A stretch of DNA of 64,000 bases from PALSA-610 sp038213435 (lineage in GTDB: Bacteria > Actinomycetota > Acidimicrobiia > IMCC26256 > PALSA-610). The stretch is taken from positions 1 to 64,000 of the forward strand of contig JBBQTI010000005.1 in the NCBI GenBank assembly GCA_038213435.1, given 5' to 3'. A program made the position numbers and the translations under genes. Each line of letters opens with the position of its first letter. Position 1 is the stretch's first letter. The notes beneath the pieces are model-generated. The model was not told the DNA's origin. It did not search any database and saw only the letters and a list, made by a program, of their open reading frames with translations. Positions 41,088 to 49,617 of the stretch are shown piece by piece.

Positions 41088-42845
41088 ATGGCCGCATTGA
41101 GTGGTCGGTGGAAGCGCGGGCGACGGGAGGTTTCGCCCGGGCACACGACGAAACGCCGTCAGGCGTTCGTCGTCGGAGTGACGATCGGCATCGTCGCTTC
41201 GGTGCTGTTCTCCGGACTGGCGGCGCACGCCATCCTTTCCGGCAGCCCGAGCAACTTCGAGTCGAACGACGGCGACATGGTTGCCGGGACCAACAATCAC
41301 GACTGGAACAATGTGATCAACAACGCGGCCTACGTCCACCTTTCGGACACGGCGGCAAGCACTGGCGACGACTCGTTCACGCCGGGGCAGAAGCAGGACA
41401 CCACTTGCCCGAGCACCGACGGTCACAAGAACCCGCCCAAGGACGACTTCACCGACATCGCGTCGTTCACGGAGCTCGCGACGAACGGCGACACCTTCCT
41501 CTACGGCGCGACCATCAGGTACGCGGCGAACGGGAACGCGAGCGAGAACGTGGAGCTCAAGCAGGGCACGAGTGGCTACTGCCCGGGTAGCACGACCCTG
41601 CTCGCACGAACGCCCGGCGACAAGCTGCTCGCAATCGACTACCTGAACGGAGGGACGAGCGTCGATTTCCACGTGTTGACGTGGATAGCGAGCGGTGCCT
41701 GCTTCGTGTCTTCCGACGCGGCTCCCTGCTGGGGCGCGAGCGTGCTGACGCTCGGCGCGGCTGGTGCTGAAGGCAAGGCCAGCCAGAGCGACATCACCGC
41801 GGCGAACAACAAGATCAGCAACACGTTCCTCAACGCCGGAGAATTCGCGGAGTTCGGCGTCAACCTGAGGCTCGCCGGGATCATCCCCGCCGGGACCTGC
41901 AAGTCCTTCGCGCAGACCGTGTGGGAGTCCCGGTCGTCGGGCAGCAGCTTCGTGTCCTCGACCAAGGACGTCACGCTGGAGGACAAGTCGATCACCAACT
42001 GCGGCGAGGTGGTAATCATCAAGCACACCAACCCGCGGGGCATCAACAAGGTCTTCAACTTCACCTCGAACCTCGCGGGGTCCGAGCTGACGTGCACGAA
42101 GACGGCGGCGACCGCGTTCTCACTCAACGACAACGGCAACACGACCGCGAACAGCGCCGGAAACACCCAAGACTGCACGAACGTGCCCGTCGGTACCTTC
42201 ACGGTCACCGAGGGCGCCAATCCCACCGGGTTCGGTTTCGCGAGCCTCAGCTGCGTGGGTGCAGGCGGTGCGACCGGGGTTCAAAACACCACGGTTCCCA
42301 AGCAGGCCGACATCACGATGACGGCCGGCGGCAAGGTGACGTGCACATACGTCAACAACCAGCTGAAGGGTGCGATCAAGATCACCAAGACCTCGAGCAA
42401 GGGGCTGAACCCAGGACTGGCCGGTGCCCAGTTCGCGATCACGTCCGGAGGTACCGCCATTGCCGGGAGTCCGTTCACGACGAACGCGAGCGGGGTGATC
42501 TGTGTGGACAACCTGGCGCTCAACACCTACTCGGTCCGGGAGACCGTGGCCCCGACCGGCTACGCGATCGACGACACGACGGCGCACAACGTCTCCGTCA
42601 CCGCGAACTCGACCTGCGGCGACGGGAACGAGGCGACGTTCGCGGCCACGGACACGCCGCTGTCCGACATCCAGGTCCGCTTCCGTGACGGCGGCTCGGG
42701 GGCGACGTCGGCAACGTCCATCACTTGCGACAACACGACGGGAACAGGGTCCGACGCAAACACAGCCGGTTGGGACAAAACGCGCACGGTGACCGGCGTG
42801 CACGCTCCCACGACCATTCACTGCACGATCGAGGTCGACCCGTAG
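41088..42845 (+). CDS. Large secreted protein with prealbumin/SpaA-like repeats
   Basis: 585 residues from ATG 41088, behind GGGAGG. A basic head is followed by a signal/anchor helix (FVVGVTIGIVASVLFSGLAAHA, residues about 26-47). The N-terminal part (FTDIASFTELATNGDTFLYG, CFVSSDAAPCWG, TFLNAGEFAEFGVNL) is Asn/Thr-rich and unlike known enzymes; the C-terminal half has two SpaA/prealbumin-like modules with VVIIKHTNPRGINKVFNFTS, GTFTVTEGANPTGF, IKITKTSSKGLNPGLAGAQF and YSVRETVAPTGYAIDD. No LPxTG sorting motif. Probably a surface or exported structural protein or adhesin. Confidence 0.75.
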   Translation: MAALSGRWKRGRREVSPGHTTKRRQAFVVGVTIGIVASVLFSGLAAHAILSGSPSNFESNDGDMVAGTNNHDWNNVINNAAYVHLSDTAASTGDDSFTPGQKQDTTCPSTDGHKNPPKDDFTDIASFTELATNGDTFLYGATIRYAANGNASENVELKQGTSGYCPGSTTLLARTPGDKLLAIDYLNGGTSVDFHVLTWIASGACFVSSDAAPCWGASVLTLGAAGAEGKASQSDITAANNKISNTFLNAGEFAEFGVNLRLAGIIPAGTCKSFAQTVWESRSSGSSFVSSTKDVTLEDKSITNCGEVVIIKHTNPRGINKVFNFTSNLAGSELTCTKTAATAFSLNDNGNTTANSAGNTQDCTNVPVGTFTVTEGANPTGFGFASLSCVGAGGATGVQNTTVPKQADITMTAGGKVTCTYVNNQLKGAIKITKTSSKGLNPGLAGAQFAITSGGTAIAGSPFTTNASGVICVDNLALNTYSVRETVAPTGYAIDDTTAHNVSVTANSTCGDGNEATFAATDTPLSDIQVRFRDGGSGATSATSITCDNTTGTGSDANTAGWDKTRTVTGVHAPTTIHCTIEVDP

Positions 42846-42870
42846 GACGAGTAACAAGAGCGACGATCAT

Positions 42871-42903
42871 CCGACGGGGGCCGGCTCAGCTGGTCCCCGT
42901 CGG
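42871..42903. terminator. Bidirectional terminator-like hairpin
   Basis: CCGACGGGG (42871-42879) pairs perfectly with CCCCGTCGG (42895-42903), and the inner CC/GG extends it through one wobble pair. It lies exactly between the convergent stops at 42845 and 42932. Confidence 0.7.
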
Positions 42904-42931
42904 TCGTCCTGCGAGTGCCGTCTCGTTGCGG

Positions 42932-43692
42932 TCAGTTGACGGTGAAGGTCGACGTCTGGACGCCGACATTTCCCACCACGTCAACGACGCGAACCTCACG
43001 GCGTGCTGTCCGTGGACGCGGCGGGTCGACCACGCGTAGGACAGCTGGCACTCGTACGAGACGTTGTCGCAGAGACTCGTTTTCATGTGCGTGCCGTCGA
43101 TGTAGAGCTCGATTCGCTTCACGGCGTGATTGTCGCTCGAGGCGACCCCGACGTTGATGGTCCGGCCGCTGAGCGCCTCTCCGTCCGACGGGTTCATCCA
43201 GTACAGCGTCGGCGCGACGGTGTCGGAGGAGTACACCTTGTAGTAGCTCTTCGCGGGTGCGCTCGGGCTCGACGTTCCGACGCGATTGACCGTGACCGCG
43301 AGCGGATAATCACCATCGGCGATCGCGCTCGGCGAAGTGACGTACGCCCACACGTAGCCCGTCGACGCCGAGTTGAGACTCGTCGTGCTCGCGGGGATCG
43401 ACACCGAGAACCCGGCCGGCGCCGACATGCTGATCGCGAAGCTGGAGGAGCCGCATCCGACGTCGTTGTTGAACACGTCGATCGCGTACTTGAGCTGCTG
43501 GCCCCGCATGCCCCACGACCCGGGCGATGCCCAAGCCCAAGTGTTGTCGATCGACGCGCGGGGCGCGTTACGGGTGCATGTGTGTGACGGACCCGCCGAT
43601 GCGATCGCGGGGCTGACGAGTGACAGCGCACACAGCGAGGCCGCGACGGCGATCAGGGTCGTCCCCAACTTCGGGCGGGCGGTTTTGGGCAT
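42932..43692 (-). pseudogene. Secreted Ig-like protein, frameshifted near the end
   Basis: ATG 43692 starts a signal peptide (LGTTLIAVAASLCALSLVSPAIASAG, cleavage after ASA about residue 33). Then NTWAWASPGSWGMRGQQ, YAIDVFNNDVGCGSSSF, a beta-rich module (GFSVSIPASTTSLN) and a cadherin/Ig-like APTLYWMNPSDGEALSGRTI, RIELYIDGTHMKTSLCDNVS. Near 42998 the frame breaks after GQHAV; adding one G restores EVRVVDVVGNVGVQTSTF and a stop at 42932, the normal C-terminus of such a domain. Probably a one-base loss. Converges on the other secreted protein. Confidence 0.7.
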
Positions 43693-44090
43693 GAACTGAC
43701 TCCAAGGAACGGAAGCGGGAAACCAGTCGGGCGACACCGGAGCACCCGGCCCGACATGATCGACATCCAGTTGAACATCGAAGCGAGCCGTTGTAGCGGA
43801 CCGTCGGGCGGTCGTCCGGACCGCTGGCTCGACTGCGAAGGAAGCAACGGCGTGACGTCTGCCACACCGGTATGTCGACCGCGAAGCGCAAAAGCTTGAC
43901 CACGCGACGAGAGACTGATGGCGCGAATTGTCGTAGTTGTCAGGACCGGACGGACGCGCTATTCGGCCACCGGAGAGCGGCAAGGTCTGAAAATCGGGTC
44001 GTACCGCGCGGCCGGCGAAGTGTGCCGTCTCGCCCGAAGAATGCGGTACGAGGCGAACGAGCGATCGGACTCCCTCGGTCGCGATCGGGC
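43693..44090. other. 398-bp upstream region with no recognisable gene
   Basis: Lies ahead of the secreted Ig-like gene (minus strand) and after the end of the membrane-anchored gene. Short frames lack homology. Should contain the promoter of the secreted gene; I see no clear -35/-10 pair or operator. Confidence 0.45.
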
Positions 44091-44729
44091 TCAGCGAGGT
44101 TCGGGGCGGTCGAGGTTCCAGTGGCGTCCCCCGGAAACCAGCCAGCCGTCGCCGTCGCCTGATGTCGGCATCAATGCAAAACGGCTGATCATTCGCTGGC
44201 CGCCTTCGTAGTCGCCGTACAAGAGGTCGATGATGAACGGCCGCCGCTCCTCGATCGCCACGCGAGTGCGCGCGAACAGGGGATCGGACGGGTCGCGCAA
44301 TGCGCCCTGCCAGAATCCGCGATCCGACGGCGGGAGGTAGAGGTCCCGCGTCAGTCGCCGGAACTGCTCCGGGTCTTCGTGTCCCCCGTCGCCCAGCACC
44401 AGCTCGGGGAACAGCAACCAGCGATCCAGGACCGCGATCCCACTCCCGACGTTCCGCAACGCCATCGCGAGGTAGATGGCCTCGACCGTCACCTCTGCGA
44501 CCGCCCGGCCGCCGGGAACGCGCACCCAGTGCTGGTCTTGGAAGCCGACCTTCTCGGGTGGGTCCTCCAGGCGCGACGGCACGAGGAGCGGCCGCAGGCG
44601 GACGAGCAGAGACCGTTCGGCGGCGCGCGCGGCGCGGTTCGCCGAGCGAACGGAACCGAAGGTCGCCAGCGCGAGGACCAGCGTGCCGGCGGCGGTGGAA
44701 AGCGACGCGATCGTCGGCCAGTCGGCCAC
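44091..44729 (-). CDS. Membrane-anchored protein of unknown function
   Basis: 212 residues from GTG 44729. An N-terminal helix (IASLSTAAGTLVLALATFGSV, residues about 6-26) anchors a soluble domain with SLLVRLRPLLVPSRLEDP, AIYLAMALRNVGSGIAVLDR, RDLYLPPSDRGFWQGAL and LLYGDYEGGQRMISRF. The phrase ALRNVGSGIAVL and the FWQGALRDP stretch look like conserved features of a widespread actinobacterial family with no known function. Divergent from the cyclase-LuxR gene. Confidence 0.65.
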   Translation of the reverse strand: MADWPTIASLSTAAGTLVLALATFGSVRSANRAARAAERSLLVRLRPLLVPSRLEDPPEKVGFQDQHWVRVPGGRAVAEVTVEAIYLAMALRNVGSGIAVLDRWLLFPELVLGDGGHEDPEQFRRLTRDLYLPPSDRGFWQGALRDPSDPLFARTRVAIEERRPFIIDLLYGDYEGGQRMISRFALMPTSGDGDGWLVSGGRHWNLDRPEPR

Positions 44730-44883
44730 GACGGAACGCTAACCGCCGGCGACCCGAATCGACATTCGCCGCCCGTTGGCAAACGCCCAATCTGCGCGTT
44801 CTCGGGGTCGGCTCGTGGTGTTCACGGATGCGGATCCGGTCGCATTCGCGGCAGGCTGTATGCACGCCGCCCGAGGAGCGAGT

Positions 44884-46968
44884 ATGTCACCGACCGCAGA
44901 TCGCGACGTCGAACTCGATCAGGCAACCGTCGTCACGATCCTGTTCACCGACTTGGTGGCATCGACCGAGACGATGGAGCGCATCGGCGACGACCGCGCC
45001 GAGGAGCTACGGCGCGCCCATTTCCGCCTCGTCCGCGACGCCGCTTCCGCGCACGGAGGCCGGACCGTGAAGTCGTTGGGCGACGGCCTGATGATCGTGT
45101 TCGCCAGCGCGGTCGAGGCCGTCGTCGCGGCCGCCGCGATCCAGGCGGCCGTCGCGACGACGCTCCACGATGATGAATCCGCGGCCGACGGCCGCGTACG
45201 CGTCGGCCTGCACGTGGGCGAGCCGATCCGCGACGAAGGCGACTACTTCGGCCGGCCGGTCGTCATCGCTCGGCGGCTCTGCGGAGCGCTACGGCAGGCG
45301 GAAGCACTCGAGCACCACCGGGAGTCGATCGGGCTGCTCTCGGCGCTGCTGGAGATGCTGCCGCAGGGCGACCGGCGCTGGCTCGACGTCTTCGACGCCA
45401 TGGACTGGCAGTCCGAGTGGGTCGTCGAACACCGACTCGACGCCGGCCTCGAGGTCGCGATCCGCGCCATGCGCACGATCGAGCAGCTCGCCGAGGCATC
45501 CGACGACCGCGTGCGACGCGCCGCGGTAAAGATTCATCTCGCGAGCTTTCTCGCGTGGGGACGCGCCGACACCGACACCGCGATTTCGCTCGTCACCGAG
45601 GCGCAAGCATTGTTCGAAGCCGCGGGCGAGGCACGACGCGCGTTGCTTGCCGCGAACGAGATGGGTTACCTCCGCGCGATCGCCGGGGACCTCGGCGCGC
45701 ACGAGCGCATTGCTCGCCAAGTGCTGGCCGATGCCGAAGCGCTCGATGACGGGCCCATGATGTTGCAGGCAATCTGCTCGCTCAACTTTGCATTGCAGCT
45801 CTCCGGCCGGGTGTCGGATTCGCTGGAGCACATGCAGCGCGGGCTCGCACTGGCGCGCCGGGAAGGCCGCCCATATCGGATCACGTACTTGCTCGCGCAG
45901 CAGGGCTACGCGCTCGCGCTGCTCGGACGGATCCCCGAGGCACGCACGGCGCTCGCCGAGGCGGTCGCCGCCAACCCCGCGTATCTCGACACGCTGCTTC
46001 CCGACTTCGCGGCCACGATCCACTGGCTCGCTGGTGACTTGCACGACGCGGTCGCCGCGATGAGGCAGTCGGTGGGCATGGGCGCGACCGAGACGAGCCA
46101 GCGCCGGATGATGGGAGTCGCGGTCGCCACGATCGCCGCCGCCGAAGTCGGTGACGCCGTGCAGATGAACCTCCTGTACGAGCTACTCGTCGCGACGAGG
46201 CGCGGAGACTGGTGGACGCACAGCGACCAGGCCACCTGGGCCTTCGGGATGCGCGAGTGGAGCCGTCACGATCTCGGCGCGGCGACGTTGCAGCTCACCG
46301 CCGCAACCCGGCGCATGGTCGACACCGGCTCGGGCTTGTACGCGCGCCTTGCGCTGTTCGACCTCGCCGAGGTGGCACTGGAGGCCTCCGATCCGCAAAC
46401 CGCGGCGACAGTCGAAGAGTTGCTCGACCGGCTGGGCGACGCGGACGGCGCGCCACTCACCGCGCTGGGCACCGCGTCGCGCGCGGCGACCGCAGTGTGC
46501 GCCGGAAGGCACGTCGACACCGACGCACTCGACGATGCGGCCGCCGAGCTCGGCCGATGCGGCTGGAACCTGCACCACGCGCGCGTGCTCGTCATCGCCG
46601 GACGGGCGCTGGCCGGCAGCGACAACCAGGCGGCAATCGACCGCTGGACGGCCGCGACGGTCGTGTTCGCGGCCTGCGATGCCGGTGCGCGGCGCGAGGC
46701 CTGTCTCCAGCTGCTCGACCGCCTCGGCCCGCGGGGCCGGCGCGCCCGTACTTCGACCTCGGGTCCGGGAGCGTTGACGTCGCGCGAGCTCGAGGTGGTA
46801 CGGCTCGCGATCGAGGGCCTGGCGACGCGCGAGATCGGTGAGCGCCTCTTCATCGGGCGCCGGACCGTCGAGACGCACCTCACCAACGCCTACTCCAAGC
46901 TCGGCGTTCGCTCACGGGTCGAGCTCGTGCGAATTGCCGACCAGCTCGCGCACCCCGCGGCTCCGTAG
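44884..46968 (+). CDS. Cyclase-TPR-LuxR regulator lacking the usual AAA+ ATPase
   Basis: 694 residues from ATG 44884 (GAGGAG upstream). N-terminal class III cyclase: ILFTDLVASTETMERIG with D23, VKSLGDGLMIVF, VGLHVGEPI and FGRPVVIARRL, ending abruptly near residue 134. The frame continues with LRQAEALEHHRESIGLLSAL and a long alpha-helical TPR region (about 140-620), then a LuxR HTH: GALTSRELEVVRLAIEGLAT, REIGERLFIGRRTVETHLTN. Family members normally carry a P-loop ATPase of several hundred residues between cyclase and TPR; none is present. The cyclase also lacks its last strand, so catalytic ability is doubtful. Confidence 0.78.
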   Translation: MSPTADRDVELDQATVVTILFTDLVASTETMERIGDDRAEELRRAHFRLVRDAASAHGGRTVKSLGDGLMIVFASAVEAVVAAAAIQAAVATTLHDDESAADGRVRVGLHVGEPIRDEGDYFGRPVVIARRLCGALRQAEALEHHRESIGLLSALLEMLPQGDRRWLDVFDAMDWQSEWVVEHRLDAGLEVAIRAMRTIEQLAEASDDRVRRAAVKIHLASFLAWGRADTDTAISLVTEAQALFEAAGEARRALLAANEMGYLRAIAGDLGAHERIARQVLADAEALDDGPMMLQAICSLNFALQLSGRVSDSLEHMQRGLALARREGRPYRITYLLAQQGYALALLGRIPEARTALAEAVAANPAYLDTLLPDFAATIHWLAGDLHDAVAAMRQSVGMGATETSQRRMMGVAVATIAAAEVGDAVQMNLLYELLVATRRGDWWTHSDQATWAFGMREWSRHDLGAATLQLTAATRRMVDTGSGLYARLALFDLAEVALEASDPQTAATVEELLDRLGDADGAPLTALGTASRAATAVCAGRHVDTDALDDAAAELGRCGWNLHHARVLVIAGRALAGSDNQAAIDRWTAATVVFAACDAGARREACLQLLDRLGPRGRRARTSTSGPGALTSRELEVVRLAIEGLATREIGERLFIGRRTVETHLTNAYSKLGVRSRVELVRIADQLAHPAAP

Positions 46969-47063
46969 CCGATATCCGTATCAGTACGGAGGACAGATCG
47001 AACGTCGCGCTCTACCTTCGAACCTATGAGCCACGCCTCGCATTTGGACGAAAGGACCCGGCC

Positions 47064-48242
47064 ATGACCGTCATCACGAACCCCGATGTACTGACTCAGG
47101 AAATCCTCGACCGGTGCGCTCGCCGCGCTCCGGAGTACGACCGTGACAACCGCTTCTTTCACGAGGACTTCGAGGAGCTGCGTGCCTCCGGCTACCTCCT
47201 CATGGCTGTCCCGGTGGAGCTCGGAGGCCTCGGGTTGTCGCTCGCAGAGGTGTGCCGCGAGACCGCGCGGCTGGCGTACCACGCGCCCGCGACGGCCGTC
47301 GCCACCAACATGCACGTCTACTGGACCGGAGTCGCCGCCGATCTGTATCGGAGCGGCGATCGCTCGCTCACCTGGCTGCTCGAGGAAGCCGCGGCGGGCG
47401 AGGTGTTCGCGGCCGGGCACGGCGAGGCCGGCAACGACCTCCCCCTGCTGTTGTCGACGAGCAAGGCCGAACCGGTCGACGGCGGCCACCGCTTCACCGG
47501 CCACAAGATCTTCGGGTCGCTGAGCCCCGTCTGGACCCGCCTCGGAATCCACGCCATGGACACGAGCGACCCGGCCAACCCCAAGATCGTGCACGCGTTC
47601 ATGCCGCGCTCCACGGAGGGCTACGTCATCAACGAGACGTGGGACACGCTGGGCATGCGCGCGACGCGCAGTGACGACACCGTGCTCGACGGCGCGTTCG
47701 TGCCCGATCGCTACATCGCCCGGGTCGTCCCGGCCGGCTTCGCGGGCGCCGATCAGTTCGTCCTCGGCATCTTCGCGTGGGCCGAACCGACGTTCTCGAG
47801 CGTCTACCTCGCGATCGCCCAACGCGCCATGGACCTTTCCGTCGCGACGCTCGAGAAGCGCACGTCGATCGCGCTCGGCGGACAGACGCTGGCGCACCAC
47901 CCGATGCTCCAGCACGCGGTGGCGGAGATGTCACTGGCGCTCGAAGGCGCGCGTCCGCACCTCGAGAAGACCGCCGAGGACTGGTCGAACGGCGTCGACC
48001 ACGGCGGACTCTGGCCCGCCAAGCTCGTGGCAACGAAGCACCACGCGGTCGAAGCGGCGAAGCGCGTCGTCGACCTGGCGATGGAGGTGTCGGGCGGCAG
48101 CGGCATGTTCCGTTCCAACGAGCTCGAGCGCCTCTACCGCGACGTGCGTTGCGGCGGCTTCCACCCCGCGAACGCCGCGCTCGTGCACGAGATCGTCGGC
48201 AAGACGGCGCTGGGTGTGCTCGCCGACCCGCAGCGCTGGTAG
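47064..48242 (+). CDS. Acyl-CoA dehydrogenase-family flavoprotein
   Basis: 392 residues from ATG 47064. The acyl-CoA dehydrogenase fold is complete: N-terminal helices (FHEDFEELRASGYLLMAVPV, ELGGLGLSLAEVCRE), middle FAAGHGEAGNDLPLLLSTSK and TGHKIFGSLSPVWT, and C-terminal MEVSGGSGMFRSNELERLYRD with RCGGFHPANA. The usual catalytic Glu is not at the standard place, and the short chain plus GxxxGND-type loop suggest a hydroxylase/monooxygenase-like (HsaA/DszC) or non-canonical member. FAD-dependent oxidation of an acyl-CoA or small molecule; substrate unknown. Confidence 0.82.
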   Translation: MTVITNPDVLTQEILDRCARRAPEYDRDNRFFHEDFEELRASGYLLMAVPVELGGLGLSLAEVCRETARLAYHAPATAVATNMHVYWTGVAADLYRSGDRSLTWLLEEAAAGEVFAAGHGEAGNDLPLLLSTSKAEPVDGGHRFTGHKIFGSLSPVWTRLGIHAMDTSDPANPKIVHAFMPRSTEGYVINETWDTLGMRATRSDDTVLDGAFVPDRYIARVVPAGFAGADQFVLGIFAWAEPTFSSVYLAIAQRAMDLSVATLEKRTSIALGGQTLAHHPMLQHAVAEMSLALEGARPHLEKTAEDWSNGVDHGGLWPAKLVATKHHAVEAAKRVVDLAMEVSGGSGMFRSNELERLYRDVRCGGFHPANAALVHEIVGKTALGVLADPQRW

Positions 48243-48261
48243 TCGCCGACTCCATTCGTGT

Positions 48262-48305
48262 TCCCGGACAGACGTTGCGCGTTTACGGCGCAGCTCTGTC
48301 CGGGA
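48262..48305. terminator. Bidirectional hairpin between convergent genes
   Basis: TCCCGGACAGA (48262-48272) is the exact complement of TCTGTCCGGGA (48295-48305): an 11-bp stem around a 22-base loop with a second inner stem (TGCGC/GCGCA). It occupies the gap between the stops at 48242 and 48311. Confidence 0.7.
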
Positions 48306-48310
48306 CCGCG

Positions 48311-48754
48311 TTACGAATTCGTGTAGATCCGATCGGGCGCGATGAAGACTGCGGTGCGACGCTCGGCCGCCATGACGCGGTCGTATTCGTCCCAGTCGTC
48401 GTGGGTTCCCCCGGCCGCCACGAACACTGCGCGCAGCGTGAGGCGAAGGGCCTCGGCGTCGAGACCGGCGATCGGATCGTCGGGACCGAACAGCTCGGCC
48501 GAGCCCTCGGCCGCCACCCACTCCCATCCGGATTTTGCGACGAGCGTCGCCCGCGGGCGCCTGCGGAGGTTTCGCAGCTTGCGTGAACGTCCGGCGGCAA
48601 CGATGCCTACGACGGGCGTGCGCGAGACGGGATGCTCGACAACGCCCGCATTGACCACCGAGGCCTGAACGGTCGTGTCGTCGCGCAGCGTCGTCACGAC
48701 ACAGAGGCCGCTGTCGGCACCGGAGATCCGTGTGAAGTCGCCGAGATCGCTCAT
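48311..48754 (-). CDS. F420/FMN-dependent split-barrel enzyme (Rv1155-like)
   Basis: 147 residues from ATG 48754. PNPOx-type split barrel with DSGLCVVTTLRDDTTVQAS, VVNAGVVEHP, PVVGIVAAGRSRKLRNLRRR and RATLVAKSGWEWVAAEG, followed by a helical WDEYDRVMAAERRTAVF tail ending at PDRIYTN. The RxxKLxNLRxxPxATL pattern is typical of the actinobacterial F420-dependent TIGR03618-like group. Probably reduces or oxidises a small molecule with deazaflavin F420. Convergent with the acyl-CoA dehydrogenase. Confidence 0.78.
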   Translation of the reverse strand: MSDLGDFTRISGADSGLCVVTTLRDDTTVQASVVNAGVVEHPVSRTPVVGIVAAGRSRKLRNLRRRPRATLVAKSGWEWVAAEGSAELFGPDDPIAGLDAEALRLTLRAVFVAAGGTHDDWDEYDRVMAAERRTAVFIAPDRIYTNS

Positions 48755-49000
48755 TCGTTGAGGATATCGACACGCCTCGGTGACCAGGAGACGGCCGTGG
48801 CGAACGGTCTTCGTGGCATCGCGAGAAGGAGCGAGGCACGTGATCTCGACGAGCCGGGCGTTGCTCATCGGTATCGGCCCTGACGATCTCGCTGAATAGA
48901 GCCATCCGGATTTTCGGTAAAGGCAAACTCGCGCGCGACGAGCATTTTGACCATTGTGCTACAACTAGCGCCGCCCGAGCATTGCAGGAAGGTGGCGAGT

Positions 49001-49603
49001 ATGGCGCCAAAGCCAGTTGTAAAAAGTGACGTCAGAGTGTCTGCCTCGGAAGAGGCAGAACAGGCCGTCACGGCGTATCTCGCGACCCTCGGAACGCCGA
49101 AGACGCGCGGACGACAGGCCCGGCCCAAACCCGATTTCGAGACCGCGACCAAAGGCATCACCGACCCGCTCGCAAAGCTCGCAGCAATCAAGGCAGAACG
49201 GGAACGCGTCGCAAACACGGTCGTCGGCGATGCCGCCGAGGAAGCGTTCGTCAAGTATGGAAAAGTCTGGGCGAAGATCCACGACTATGACCGTGAGGAT
49301 TTCGCGGCTCTCGGTGTTTCCAAACGGGTGCTCGATTCAGTATTCGGAGGAGCCCGCCGCGCAAAAGCCACTTCGAATCGCGCACCACGGGTGAGCACCA
49401 AAGACCTGGCGGACATGATCACGTCGAAACCGGCCGGAGCCCGGCTGACCGTCGCCGGTGTCATGCGAGAGGTCGGCGGGTCGGAGGCGACCGTCCGCAA
49501 AGTGCTCGACGAGCTCGCCGAGGCTAGCACCCTGACCGAGCCCATCGACGACCCGAACCACAGCGGCAGGGGCCGGGCCCCCAAGGTGTGGGAGCGCAAC
49601 TAA
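49001..49603 (+). CDS. DNA-binding protein with C-terminal winged helix
   Basis: 200 residues from ATG 49001 (AGGAAGG upstream). A charged N-terminal region is rich in Lys/Arg/Glu (KTRGRQARPKPDFETATKGI, KLAAIKAERERVANTV), and the C-terminus carries a winged-helix-like stretch: DLADMITSKPAGARLTVAGV, REVGGSEATVRKVLDELAE. It resembles regulatory or nucleoid-linked proteins but I cannot name the family. It ends 14 bp from the metX stop on the other strand. Confidence 0.6.
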   Translation: MAPKPVVKSDVRVSASEEAEQAVTAYLATLGTPKTRGRQARPKPDFETATKGITDPLAKLAAIKAERERVANTVVGDAAEEAFVKYGKVWAKIHDYDREDFAALGVSKRVLDSVFGGARRAKATSNRAPRVSTKDLADMITSKPAGARLTVAGVMREVGGSEATVRKVLDELAEASTLTEPIDDPNHSGRGRAPKVWERN

Positions 49604-49617
49604 TCAGTCGTGCGCGG

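Noticed and set aside
42886..44865. 659-codon minus-strand frame as one large protein
   Set aside because: Only the part after ATG 43692 has a signal peptide and beta domains; the front is a shadow running through another gene.
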